Shown piece after piece: positions 53,997-62,794 of a stretch of 64,000 nt of DNA (positions within the stretch are counted from its first letter, which is position 1; each line of letters opens with the position of its first letter). The translations under genes and the position numbers were made by a program. The notes beneath the pieces were generated by a model. It was not told where the DNA came from and searched no databases. It worked only from the letters and a program-made list of their open reading frames with translations. This stretch comes from Phycisphaerae bacterium (GTDB lineage: Bacteria; Planctomycetota; Phycisphaerae; UBA1845; PWPN01), in NCBI GenBank assembly GCA_018003015.1, contig JAGNEZ010000030.1, forward strand, positions 1-64,000, read 5' to 3'.

Positions 53997-56872
53997 GACC
54001 CATGCCTCTTCGCGTGAGACGTGGCCTGCTTTTGGTGGTCAGCATGCTGGCCGGTCTGGCCGCCGTGACCGCGATTGCCGTGCTTGTCGGCGGGTATGTG
54101 GCGACGGTGCGGACAGCCCCGGTGGACAAGCAGACGCTCGCGGTTTTGGAGAAGGCCGTCAAGACCGACGAGTCCCGGATGCCCGTCCTCATGGCCGAGC
54201 GTGATCGGCAGACCCGCGCGTCGCTCGAGCGCGAGGCTCACAAGCAGATCGCAGGTCACGGGCTCATGCTGGCCGCGGCCGCGTTCCTCCTCTCGTTCAA
54301 GGGCTTCCTCTCGCTTGGGGAGCGGCGGGTACCCACTGCCGACCAGATTGCCCTGGAACGTGCTGGCGGGCGACACCCCGGGCGGAAGGGCACGTCTGGG
54401 GGCGGCGAGGATGCCTGCGGCAAAAAAAGTGGCGAGGCCCGTTGTCAGGGCGAGGGGCGGTTCGAGGTCGACCCGGACTTCATCGATGAGGCGATTGCCA
54501 AGACTGGGCGCGGTCCGGAAGCCGCCATCCCGCTGCTGCAGGCCATCCAGGCTCGGTACCGCTACCTGCCCAGGGAAGCGCTGGAGCTCGTGTGCGAGCG
54601 GACGGCAATCACCCCCGCCCAGATTGAGGGCGTGGCTTCGTTTTACACCCAGTTCCGCCGGACCCCGGTCGGCGAGCACCTGGTCAAGGTTTGCCACGGG
54701 ACCGCCTGTCATGTGGCCGGTGCCCAGGCGGTGAGCGACGAGATCCGCCGGCACCTCGGCATCAGGCCGGGTGAGGACACCGATGCGGCTCGGCGTTTCA
54801 CGATCGAGCCGGTGGCCTGCATGGGCTGCTGCACGCTTGCTCCGGTCATTCAGGTGGATGATGTCGTGCACGGCCACGTGGGTTCCGACGATGCTCTGGG
54901 CTGGCTCGACGAGTGCCTGACCTCGTCGCCCGGCGGGAGGCGCCCTTCGAGACACGCGATGATCACCGCCGCGCCGCATTCCGGCCGCGATCGCGAACCG
55001 CGGGGCGAGGTTCGAGTCGGCCTGGGTTCCTGCTGCGTGGCAGGGGGGAGCGGCAAGGTGTACGAAGCCTTCGCTCGCGAGCTGGCGGAGACGGGTGTGA
55101 CGGTGAGTGTGAAGCGCGTCGGTTGTGTCGGCATGTGCCATCGGACACCGCTGGTCGAGGCGATTCTGCCCGGTCGGGAGCCGGCCGTGTATGCCAACGT
55201 TCAGCATGAGGACGTTCGAACGATCGTGGAGCGACATTTCCGCCCGGCTGGCATGGCCCGCAAGGTGCGGCGTCTGGCCTCGTCGCTGGTTTCGCAGTGG
55301 CGGGGGAACGGCTCGGCGCGTTCGGCACGGGAGATGGCCATCAGTCTGCGCGACCCCCAGGTGGCCGCCTTTCTCGGGCGGCAAGTCCGAATCGCGACTG
55401 AGCACAATGGCCAGATCGACCCGACAGACCTGGACGAATACCGGCGGCACGACGGCTTCAGGGCTCTGGAGCGTTGCCTCAAGGAGCTCACTGTCCCGCA
55501 GATCATCGATGAGGTTACGCGCAGTGGGCTCCGCGGGCGGGGCGGGGCCGGCTTCCCCACGGGGCGCAAGTGGAACGCCGTCCGCAACGCCAGTGGTTGC
55601 GAGAAGTACGTGATCTGCAACGGGGACGAGGGCGATCCCGGTGCATTCATGGACCGGATGCTCATGGAGTCGTTCCCATTTCGGATCATCGAGGGCCTGG
55701 CCATTGCGGCGATCGCGGTTGGCGCGGAGCAGGGTTACTTCTATATCCGGGCCGAGTATCCCCTGGCTGTCCAGCGGATCCGCGAGGCGATCCGCCTCTG
55801 CGAGGGGCGGGGCCTTCTCGGCGACGACATCCTCGGCGGCGGCCATCGGCTTCACCTGCGAATCATGGAAGGGGCCGGGGCGTTCGTTTGCGGCGAGGAG
55901 ACGGCCCTGATCGCCTCGATCGAGGGGCGCCGGGGCATGCCCAGTCTTCGCCCACCGTTTCCCGCGGAGAGCGGTCTGTGGGGCAAGCCGACGCTGGTCA
56001 GCAACGTTGAAACCTACGCGAACGTTCCGTGGATCATCCGTCACGGCGCCGACGAGTTCACGGTCATGGGCACCGCGACCAGCAAGGGTACCAAGGTGTT
56101 CGCCTTGGCCGGCAAGGTTAATCGCGGCGGACTGATCGAGGTGCCGATGGGCGTGACCATCCGGCAGATCGTCGAGGAAATCGGCGGGGGCATTCGTCAC
56201 GGTCGGCGGTTCAAGGCGGTGCAGATCGGTGGTCCGTCCGGCGGGTGCATCCCCGCCGAACTGGCGGATACGCCTGTCGATTACGAGGCCCTTCGCGAAG
56301 TCGGGGCGATCATGGGTTCGGGCGGGCTCGTGGTCATGGATGAATCCGACTGCATGGTGGACATCGCCCGCTACTTCCTTGCGTTCACCCAGGATCAGTC
56401 GTGCGGCAAGTGCACGTTCTGCCGGGTTGGCACCCGGCGAATGCTCGACATTCTCGATCGGCTGTGTGCCGGGCAGGGAGTTGAAGCCGATCTTGACTCG
56501 CTGGAAGAACTCGCCCGCATGGTGTGTGCGGGCAGCCTCTGCGGCCTGGGCAAGACTGCGCCGAATCCGGTACTGACCACACTCCGCTACTTCCGCCGCG
56601 AGTATGAGGCTCATCTGGAGGGGCGCTGCCCGGCCGGCAAGTGCAAGGCGCTGATCCGGTATGCGGTGAGCGACGACTGTATCGGATGCACTCTTTGCGC
56701 CCAGGCCTGCCCGGTGGATGCGATTCCGTTTGCACCATACCGCAGGCACGAGATCAATGACTCGCGCTGTACGCGCTGCGATGCGTGCCGCCAGAAGTGC
56801 CCGGAGAATGCCATTGTGATCGAGACCGGTCCGCGCCCGAAGGCCGTGGCCATGAAAACGGGGGCCGCGTAA
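53993..56872 (+). CDS. Membrane-anchored NuoE-NuoF fusion with extra Fe-S domains
   Basis: 959 residues. Two membrane helices (~11-35 and ~88-106) precede a NuoE-like [2Fe-2S] thioredoxin domain (~158-305; CHGTAC near 234, CMGCC near 268). A second thioredoxin-like [2Fe-2S] domain has GSCCVAGG and GCVGMC (~343-382). NuoF follows (~460-870): FMN/NADH site GRGGAGFPTGRKW and CNGDEGDPGAFMDR, then GAFVCGEETALI, an SLBB part, and the N3 cluster SCGKCTFCRVGTRR (~802-815). The C-terminus holds two [4Fe-4S] motifs (CIGCTLCAQACP, CTRCDACRQKCP). It should oxidise NADH or reduce NAD+ at FMN. NuoE, HydB-type NuoF and an anchor in one chain is unusual. The helices suggest membrane attachment to the NapH-like neighbour. 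Confidence 0.92.
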   Translation: MRPMPLRVRRGLLLVVSMLAGLAAVTAIAVLVGGYVATVRTAPVDKQTLAVLEKAVKTDESRMPVLMAERDRQTRASLEREAHKQIAGHGLMLAAAAFLLSFKGFLSLGERRVPTADQIALERAGGRHPGRKGTSGGGEDACGKKSGEARCQGEGRFEVDPDFIDEAIAKTGRGPEAAIPLLQAIQARYRYLPREALELVCERTAITPAQIEGVASFYTQFRRTPVGEHLVKVCHGTACHVAGAQAVSDEIRRHLGIRPGEDTDAARRFTIEPVACMGCCTLAPVIQVDDVVHGHVGSDDALGWLDECLTSSPGGRRPSRHAMITAAPHSGRDREPRGEVRVGLGSCCVAGGSGKVYEAFARELAETGVTVSVKRVGCVGMCHRTPLVEAILPGREPAVYANVQHEDVRTIVERHFRPAGMARKVRRLASSLVSQWRGNGSARSAREMAISLRDPQVAAFLGRQVRIATEHNGQIDPTDLDEYRRHDGFRALERCLKELTVPQIIDEVTRSGLRGRGGAGFPTGRKWNAVRNASGCEKYVICNGDEGDPGAFMDRMLMESFPFRIIEGLAIAAIAVGAEQGYFYIRAEYPLAVQRIREAIRLCEGRGLLGDDILGGGHRLHLRIMEGAGAFVCGEETALIASIEGRRGMPSLRPPFPAESGLWGKPTLVSNVETYANVPWIIRHGADEFTVMGTATSKGTKVFALAGKVNRGGLIEVPMGVTIRQIVEEIGGGIRHGRRFKAVQIGGPSGGCIPAELADTPVDYEALREVGAIMGSGGLVVMDESDCMVDIARYFLAFTQDQSCGKCTFCRVGTRRMLDILDRLCAGQGVEADLDSLEELARMVCAGSLCGLGKTAPNPVLTTLRYFRREYEAHLEGRCPAGKCKALIRYAVSDDCIGCTLCAQACPVDAIPFAPYRRHEINDSRCTRCDACRQKCPENAIVIETGPRPKAVAMKTGAA

Positions 56873-58480
56873 ATGCCGCGCATCTCGATTGACGGCCGCG
56901 AGATCGAGGTGTCCCCCGGCACATCGATTCTGGCCGCAGCCCGCGAGTTGGGGATCGACATTCCGACGCTGTGCCATTTCGAGGGCTGCGCGGTTCAGAC
57001 GACCTGTATGGTGTGCCTGGTCAAGCTGCAGCCCTCGGGCAGGGCGGTGCCCTCGTGCGCGACCGTGGTGCAGGACGGCATGCGGATCGACAGTGAGACG
57101 CCCGAGGTTCGGGCCCTCCGCCGGACCAGCCTGGAGCTGCTCCTGAGCCATCACCTCGGCGATTGTGCCGCTCCGTGCGAGTCGGCCAGTCCGGCCCACC
57201 TGGATATCCCGTTGATGCTTCGGCAGGTGACCGATGGGCGGCTCAGGGACGCGATCGCGACCATTCGGCGAGAGATGGCCCTGCCGGCGAGCTTGACGAG
57301 CATCTCGGCCGATGGTGGCGAGAAGGCCTGCCGCCGCGGTCTGATCGACGCCCCTGTCGGGATCAACGCGATTCTGCGGTTTGTGGCGGAGTCGGACCTG
57401 GCCTCAGATGATCCCTACGTGCCCACTTGCGGCCAGCAGACCGGCAAGAAGGTGGCCATCATCGGGGCGGGTGCTGCGGGCTTGACCGCCGCTTATCATC
57501 TGCTCCGCATGGGCCACGCTTGCACGCTGTTCGAAAGGCGGAGCATGCCCGGCGGTCTCTTGCGGGATGCGCTGGACGCGGCTTGCCCGCCTCGCGACTT
57601 CCTCGGCGCCGAAGTCGCCATCATCGTCCGCATGGGTGCAGCGATGGTGATGAACGCGACGATCGGAACGCCGCAGAGGCTGGATGAGCTTCGGGGTCGA
57701 TTCGACGCAGTCCTGGTGGCAATCGGTTCCATTGCGGATGGTACCGCGGATCCGCTGGGCTTGCCCTCGATGTGCGACCGGCTCAAAGTGGACCTGACAA
57801 CCCACGAGACAAGTCTGCCGGGCGTGTTCGCCGCCGGCGATATTATACGGCCGGGCAAGGTCCTTGCCCGTTCCGCCGCCGATGGCAAGGCTGCTGCCCT
57901 GTGTATTGACCAGTATCTGTCGGGCAGAACTGTGTCGGGGACTGAACGCGCGGTCAACGTTCGGATGGGCAAGCTGACCGAGTCAGAACTGTCGCTCCTC
58001 GTGACTCAGGTCAGTTCCTCCGCCTCATCCGAGCCGGGCGGTTCGGGCCGGCGGCTCACCCTGGATGAAGCCCGGGCTGGAGCCAAGCGGTGTCTCCAGT
58101 GTGACTGTGGCAAGAAAGACGGGTGCAAGCTGCGCGAGTACGCCGACCGGCTGGGTGCTGATCCCGGCCGCTACAAAGCCGAGCGGAGGAAGCTGGAGCG
58201 GGTCGTCCAGCAGGGTGGCGTGGTCTTCGAGCCGGGCAAGTGTATCCTCTGCGGCCTCTGCGTTGACATTGCCACCCGAGTCCGGGAGCCGTTGGGGCTG
58301 ACGTTCATCGGACGCGGCTTTGACGTTCGGGTCGGTGCGCCGTTCGACCGGACGTTGTCCGAGGCGCTTCAGCGAGTCGCCGCCCGATGCGCCGAAGCGT
58401 GCCCGACGGGGGCCCTTGCCATTCGCTTGGAGTTGTGCGCCGACGGCACGTGCGACCGTTGCCGGTCACGTGGCGGCTGA
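56873..58480 (+). CDS. NuoG/GltD-hybrid Fe-S flavoprotein
   Basis: 535 residues, with the ATG directly after the upstream TAA. Residues ~1-75 form a NuoG-type [2Fe-2S] domain (C34, C45, C48, C62). Residues ~95-115 read HHLGDCAAPCESASPAHLDIP, the GltD/DPYD-like cluster segment, but with Ser where the family has the Cys of ACP. An FAD domain follows (AIIGAGAAGLTAAYHL ... SLPGVFAAGDIIRPGK). The second, NAD(P)H-binding Rossmann domain of GltD/NfnB is missing: the chain runs from FDAVLVAIGS almost straight to the FAD closing motif. The C-terminus has KCILCGLCV and CAEACPTGAL for a further cluster. It probably shuttles electrons between the NuoEF fusion and another carrier through FAD. Confidence 0.85.
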   Translation: MPRISIDGREIEVSPGTSILAAARELGIDIPTLCHFEGCAVQTTCMVCLVKLQPSGRAVPSCATVVQDGMRIDSETPEVRALRRTSLELLLSHHLGDCAAPCESASPAHLDIPLMLRQVTDGRLRDAIATIRREMALPASLTSISADGGEKACRRGLIDAPVGINAILRFVAESDLASDDPYVPTCGQQTGKKVAIIGAGAAGLTAAYHLLRMGHACTLFERRSMPGGLLRDALDAACPPRDFLGAEVAIIVRMGAAMVMNATIGTPQRLDELRGRFDAVLVAIGSIADGTADPLGLPSMCDRLKVDLTTHETSLPGVFAAGDIIRPGKVLARSAADGKAAALCIDQYLSGRTVSGTERAVNVRMGKLTESELSLLVTQVSSSASSEPGGSGRRLTLDEARAGAKRCLQCDCGKKDGCKLREYADRLGADPGRYKAERRKLERVVQQGGVVFEPGKCILCGLCVDIATRVREPLGLTFIGRGFDVRVGAPFDRTLSEALQRVAARCAEACPTGALAIRLELCADGTCDRCRSRGG

Positions 58481-58498
58481 ACTGGCTGGAATCACCCG

Positions 58499-59410
58499 TC
58501 AATCCACGTTGATTTGGAGCATTTCCGCGTATTCCCGAAGCCGCCGCTGCACATCGGTCAGGGTGGTCTTCTCGATCACTTCCTTGCTGAAACCCTCGAT
58601 CGTGAATGACGCGGTGATGGTTCCCCGGGCGAGGGCGTTGCGCAGGGCTGCGACGCCGAGGTCCCTGCACCTGGTCAGGTATCCCATCATGCCACCGGCA
58701 AAACTGTCCCCCGCACCGGTCGGATCGACCACCTTGGTGGTCGGGTAGGCGGGCAGCGAGACAACATGCTCGGTCGTCACCAGCATCACGCCGTGCTGAC
58801 CCCTCTTGATGACCACGAACTTGGGGCCCACGGTCAGGATCTTGCGGCCGGCCAGAATGACGTTTGACTCGCCCGTGAACAGCAGGGCCTCCGCGTCGTT
58901 CAGAATCGCCCCGGTGACCATGCCCAGCGTCCTGATCAGCGGCTCACGTTGCGTGTTGATCCACAGGTCGCGGGTGTCAGCGACGATGAGCTTCGGCGAC
59001 CGGACCTGGCGGATCATGTCGGCTTGCAGTGCCGGGTGGGTGGCCGCCAGGAACAGGCAGTCGCTGTCGGCGAAAGATGCGGGCACTTTCGGACCGGCCT
59101 CGGCCAGAACGTTGACCTCGACGGCCAGCGTTTGGGCATCGCTGGTGACGTCGCTGTAGGCTCCGGACCATCGGAACGTCTTGCTGCCCTTGCGGACCTC
59201 CAGACCAGCCAAATCGAACCCCTGCTTCTCCAAGAAGGCGCGGAACTCGCCCGGAAAATCCTCTCCGACAACTCCCACGAGGCGGACCGGCGTGAACAGC
59301 CTGGCGGCGAGGGAGAAGTGGATGGCCGATCCGCCGAACACCCCCTTCACCTCGCCGAACGGCGTCTTCAGATCATCGATGCCGATGCTGCCGGTCACGA
59401 GTAACGACAT
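58499..59410 (-). CDS. PfkB-family sugar/nucleoside kinase
   Basis: 303 residues from the ATG at 59410, with GGAAGGAG upstream; the longer frame to 59470 is not needed. It has the ribokinase fold: N-terminal GGSAIHFSLAARLF, and the C-terminal signature VVDPTGAGDSFAGG with the catalytic Asp. Adenosine kinase or fructokinase-like roles are possible; the substrate is not clear. It is convergent with the redox operon, 18 bases from its end. Confidence 0.88.
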   Translation of the reverse strand: MSLLVTGSIGIDDLKTPFGEVKGVFGGSAIHFSLAARLFTPVRLVGVVGEDFPGEFRAFLEKQGFDLAGLEVRKGSKTFRWSGAYSDVTSDAQTLAVEVNVLAEAGPKVPASFADSDCLFLAATHPALQADMIRQVRSPKLIVADTRDLWINTQREPLIRTLGMVTGAILNDAEALLFTGESNVILAGRKILTVGPKFVVIKRGQHGVMLVTTEHVVSLPAYPTTKVVDPTGAGDSFAGGMMGYLTRCRDLGVAALRNALARGTITASFTIEGFSKEVIEKTTLTDVQRRLREYAEMLQINVD

Positions 59411-59522
59411 AGAAACTCCTTCCTGTGAGAGCACGGCGAGCACTGTAAACGTGGCCACCGAAAGGGGCAAGTGACCCGAGTTTCTGGAGGCCCGCGTCCG
59501 AAGGGCCTATAATCGCGACGTC

Positions 59523-60068
59523 ATGCACCGATACATGGTCATGGATGTCCCCGTGGGAGCCGTGGTTCTGGCGGCCGGGCCCAAAGGCCTGACGAACGTC
59601 GTCGTGACTAGTAGAAGGGGACGTGAAGCCGAGAGAATGGCGAAGGCTCGATTCGTTGACGCGACCTCCGACGGTAGCCTCCTGCCCGACCTGCAAGCCC
59701 AAGTGGAGGCCTATTTCGCCGGACAGGAAGTGAGTTTCGACACGCCTGTGGATCTGACCAGCGTGACCGACTTTCAGCGTCAGGTGCTCCTGGCGTGTCG
59801 CCGCATCGCCTACGGGCGGGTCGCGACTTACGGTGAACTGGCCCGCTGCGTGGGGCGACCGAAGGCGGCCCGGGCGGTCGGCCAGGCCATGGCCGCCAAT
59901 CCCGTTCCGATCGTCATTCCGTGTCATCGCGTCGTGGGGGCGAGCGGAGAACTGACCGGTTTCTCCGCCGAGCAGGGCGTGAGTCTCAAGCGATGGCTGC
60001 TGGAACTGGAGTTCGGGGCGCGTTCCCTCGGCTGCCGGAGCGGCGGAGGGCCGGTCCGGGGTCGATAG
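59523..60068 (+). CDS. ogt: Methylated-DNA-protein cysteine S-methyltransferase
   Basis: 181 residues. The C-terminal half is the O6-alkylguanine-DNA alkyltransferase domain: DFQRQVLLACRRIAYGRVATYGELA, a helix-turn-helix GRPKAARAVGQAMAANP, and the active-site PCHRVV (~132-137), with the Cys accepting the alkyl group. The N-terminal half is the usual poorly conserved domain. It is a suicide repair protein for O6-methylguanine. Confidence 0.93.
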   Translation: MHRYMVMDVPVGAVVLAAGPKGLTNVVVTSRRGREAERMAKARFVDATSDGSLLPDLQAQVEAYFAGQEVSFDTPVDLTSVTDFQRQVLLACRRIAYGRVATYGELARCVGRPKAARAVGQAMAANPVPIVIPCHRVVGASGELTGFSAEQGVSLKRWLLELEFGARSLGCRSGGGPVRGR

Positions 60069-60105
60069 CTGGGCGGTGTTCGGCCGACGAGAGGCTCCAA
60101 TCGCC

Positions 60106-61305
60106 TCATGCAGGTGCCTTGGCCGGCCTCCTCCAAAGCCTGCTCAGCAGGCCTGATGAGGCCGTCTTCTCGGCTTCCCCGGCATCGGCTTGGCTCGTGA
60201 GTTTCTTGGCCAGTTGTTCAATGGCCAGTCGAGCCGGGCTGCTTGGGGCGTCCGCGACGATCGGGTGCCCAAGATCCAGAGCCGACTGAACGCGCTTATA
60301 GTCGTTGGGGATCATGGCGAAGATGGGCTGACCGAAGTGGGCTTCGACCTCTTCCGGCTTGATGCGATCGTTGTCTGCGTTGCAGCGGTTAAGCACGATC
60401 TGCACTCGATCCTCCGGCATGCCGGTGCGGATCAGACCGTCGAACATCCGGGTCGCGTTGCGGATAAACGGTACGCCAAGCTGGGTAACGATCAAGGTGT
60501 AATCGGCGTTCTTGACTGCCGCCGCGTTGAGCGCGTCCAGGGTGCGGGGCATATCGACGACGACATAGGAGAACATGGTCGAGAGGGTGCGCAACGCTCC
60601 CTCCACCCCTTCCGGTGTCACGTCATAGGCTCTCTCCAACTCCCCCGGGCGGGCCAGGATGGAGACGTTGCACGGCAGGTTGTACAGGGCCTTGGTCATG
60701 ACTGTCCGATCGATTTCAGCGCCCTGTCCACACACATCCGCGATACTGTAGTTGGGTGAGCAGTCGAGCACAGTGCACACATCGCCAAACTCGAGGTTGA
60801 GATCAACCAGCGCGCACCGGCGGTTGGTCGTATGCACCAGTTCCATGGCCAGGTTGCACGCCACCGTCGTCGCTCCCGAACCCCCGGCGGAGCCCACCAC
60901 ACAAATGAGCTTCGAGGTCTTGACCTCAGCCACTCGGGTCGTACGAATCCGCTCCATGGCACTGTTCAGGTCGGTGGCGTCGATCGGCCAGGTGACAAAC
61001 TGGCTGCATCCGGCCCGCATGGCGGCGATGATCGACTCCGGGTCGGTCCACCGGCCGACGCCAAGGATGCTGCATGTCGGCGTCGTCTCCGCGATGCGCT
61101 GGACGATGCTCAGCCCCTGACCTTGTTTGTCGCCCAGATTGACCGCCGCGACATCGGTTTCCCCTGTCAGCAATTCCCTGAGTTCGTCCCAGGAGGAGGT
61201 CTGGTCGACGATTTGTACGTGCCTGAGCTGCTGGAAGGCGAGTCGGAACGTCTCTTCCGCCAACCCCTCCCCATCAAACAGGACGATCTTCAACGGTTCC
61301 GGCAT
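60106..61305 (-). CDS. CpaE/TadZ-like MinD-type ATPase
   Basis: 399 residues. Residues ~5-120 form a receiver-like domain without a clear phospho-acceptor cluster (the usual state in CpaE/TadZ). Residues ~130-375 form a MinD/ParA ATPase with a deviant P-loop VVGSAGGSGATTVACNLA, where the usual Lys is replaced. Further motifs are LVDLNLEFGDV and VVVDMPRTLDALNAAA. A C-terminal basic tail follows (SRLWRRPAKAPA). CpaE/TadZ proteins place Flp/Tad pilus machinery at the cell pole. No other tad/cpa gene is in the window. AAGGGGAA lies 8 bases before the ATG. Confidence 0.88.
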   Translation of the reverse strand: MPEPLKIVLFDGEGLAEETFRLAFQQLRHVQIVDQTSSWDELRELLTGETDVAAVNLGDKQGQGLSIVQRIAETTPTCSILGVGRWTDPESIIAAMRAGCSQFVTWPIDATDLNSAMERIRTTRVAEVKTSKLICVVGSAGGSGATTVACNLAMELVHTTNRRCALVDLNLEFGDVCTVLDCSPNYSIADVCGQGAEIDRTVMTKALYNLPCNVSILARPGELERAYDVTPEGVEGALRTLSTMFSYVVVDMPRTLDALNAAAVKNADYTLIVTQLGVPFIRNATRMFDGLIRTGMPEDRVQIVLNRCNADNDRIKPEEVEAHFGQPIFAMIPNDYKRVQSALDLGHPIVADAPSSPARLAIEQLAKKLTSQADAGEAEKTASSGLLSRLWRRPAKAPA

Positions 61306-61506
61306 GGTGTAGTTCCCCTTGGCATCGATGCTCCACGCTCCACGGCGCAGCCTGCCTGCTATGCATCATATCGGTCATCAGACCGATCTCTTTGGCTAAA
61401 AGGACCATCACGGGCGTGCGCCACGCCAAGCCAGGTTACCGGACCCTGCATGGCCCCGACGTCGTCCATCGCCGAGACACGGGAGCCTAGAGAATACAGC
61501 GGCAAC

Positions 61507-61545
61507 AAAAAGAGGGCCGCCTCGCCCCGGGGGGAGGTGGCCCTC
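61507..61545 (-). terminator. Intrinsic terminator of the PEP-CTERM gene
   Basis: GAGGGCCGCCTC (61512-61523) and GAGGTGGCCCTC (61534-61545) form a 12-bp stem with one G:T pair and a 10-base loop. On the minus strand the stem is followed directly by TTTTT (61511-61507). It lies about 125 bases past the PEP-CTERM stop codon, oriented to stop that transcript before the CpaE-like gene. Confidence 0.88.
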
Positions 61546-61669
61546 TCACGATCAACGGAGGGACTGTAGTTCGCTCCCGTACCTGCTACGCCTCGCGGCA
61601 TTCACAGGCACGCAGATTGCGGGAGGTCGGGGGATGATGCCGCCCGGCCCTCCCAACGGTCGGACTGGG

Positions 61670-62794
61670 TCAGCGCCGGCGGCCGGCGAAGAGGCCGAGA
61701 CCAGCCACGGCCAGCAGAGCCAGTGTCGCCGGTTCGGGCAGAACGCTGCCGAACAACTGGATCTCGGATACCTGCATCGAGTTGGCGCCGCCAGCATTCC
61801 GCACGCTCGTAAACACGATCCGGTAGGAGTTGTACCCGAAGGCGTTGTCGAAGGTGGTCAGCGGACCCGTCTCGAATCGGGTCTCGGTCAGACCGGTGTC
61901 ACCGGCCGCGATCAGTCTCCAGCTCTCGGCAGAGCCCCAGCTATTGGGTTCGCTGGTGATGCCATCGTTGGTTCCATAGAGGGCCCAGGTCATCGGGTCA
62001 CGCTCAGGGGCATCGTTGGCCGAGCTGAACTGCACGCCGGTGACGAGGGTCTTGTGGGCCTGGGTGGGCGTCACGATGAGACCGCTGTTAGTCTCGCCGA
62101 AGTTGAGGTACTTACTCGAGGTCGAACCGTCGATTGCCATGGCCGGAGCCTCGCCACCGGGGTGATTGCTGGTGTACACATGATCGAGGTCGATGGCTGC
62201 GACCGTGCCGCCGGCGAGGACGTTCGCGCCCGTGCCGTCGGTGCTCTCGAAGAGACCCACCTCGGCGATCTGCATCGAGTTGGTGGCGCCTGCGTTCTTG
62301 AGTGTCGGGAACACGACTCGGTAGGACGTGTAGGCGTTGGAGTTGGCGAAGTTGACCGGAGCCATCGCAGTGAAGCGGTCGTCAGGAAGGGCGAGAGCGC
62401 CTTCGCTGATCAACGTCCAGGCCTCCAGGTCGCCGTTGCTGTTGTCGGTGCTGACGATCGGGACATTGGTGCCGAAGATCTGGTACGAGGCGGGGTCGCG
62501 CTCGGCCCAGTCGTTGGCGGTGGTCAGTCCCAGGCTCCGGACAACCGTCGGGGCGGCCGACGACACGATGAAGCCCGAGTTCTCCTTCGAGAAGTTGAGA
62601 TACTTGGTATTCGCATCACTATCGAAAGCCTTGCCGGGAGCCTCAGCCCCAGGATAGCTGCTGCCGCTGGAGTCGCGGTCGATGGCTACAACGGGATCGC
62701 CCGGCTTCAACAGAGGATCCGCAGCCCAACTACTTGTGCCAATCGCCAACACCGTGGCCGCGCACAACAGGAGCAAAAGTGTGTACCGTGGCAT
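61670..62794 (-). CDS. PEP-CTERM secreted protein with duplicated discoidin-like domain
   Basis: 374 residues from the ATG at 62794 (GGAGGGGC upstream). The signal peptide is MPRYTLLLLLCAATVLAIG... ending near SSWA. Two similar ~150-residue units (~28-190 and ~193-345) each have a jelly-roll, F5/8-type look, with matching landmarks: GAEAPGKAFD/GGEAPAMAID, TKYLNF/SKYLNF, ANDWAERDP/ANDAPERDP, SYRVVF/SYRIVF, NSMQIAEVGLF/NSMQVSEIQLF. The C-terminus is a PEP-CTERM sorting signal: LPEPATLALL, a hydrophobic helix, then GRRR. It is probably processed by exosortase and anchored at or beyond the outer membrane. A strong terminator follows. Confidence 0.92.
   Translation of the reverse strand: MPRYTLLLLLCAATVLAIGTSSWAADPLLKPGDPVVAIDRDSSGSSYPGAEAPGKAFDSDANTKYLNFSKENSGFIVSSAAPTVVRSLGLTTANDWAERDPASYQIFGTNVPIVSTDNSNGDLEAWTLISEGALALPDDRFTAMAPVNFANSNAYTSYRVVFPTLKNAGATNSMQIAEVGLFESTDGTGANVLAGGTVAAIDLDHVYTSNHPGGEAPAMAIDGSTSSKYLNFGETNSGLIVTPTQAHKTLVTGVQFSSANDAPERDPMTWALYGTNDGITSEPNSWGSAESWRLIAAGDTGLTETRFETGPLTTFDNAFGYNSYRIVFTSVRNAGGANSMQVSEIQLFGSVLPEPATLALLAVAGLGLFAGRRR

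Noticed and set aside
53882-57199. Very long minus-strand frame opposite the NuoEF-fusion genes
   Set aside because: It is antisense to a chain full of conserved Fe-S and FMN motifs; long antisense frames are expected in GC-rich DNA with this codon use. No recognisable domain.
60106-61305. Complete Tad/Flp pilus locus
   Set aside because: Only the CpaE/TadZ-like ATPase is present; no TadA, CpaB, pilin or secretin gene lies nearby.
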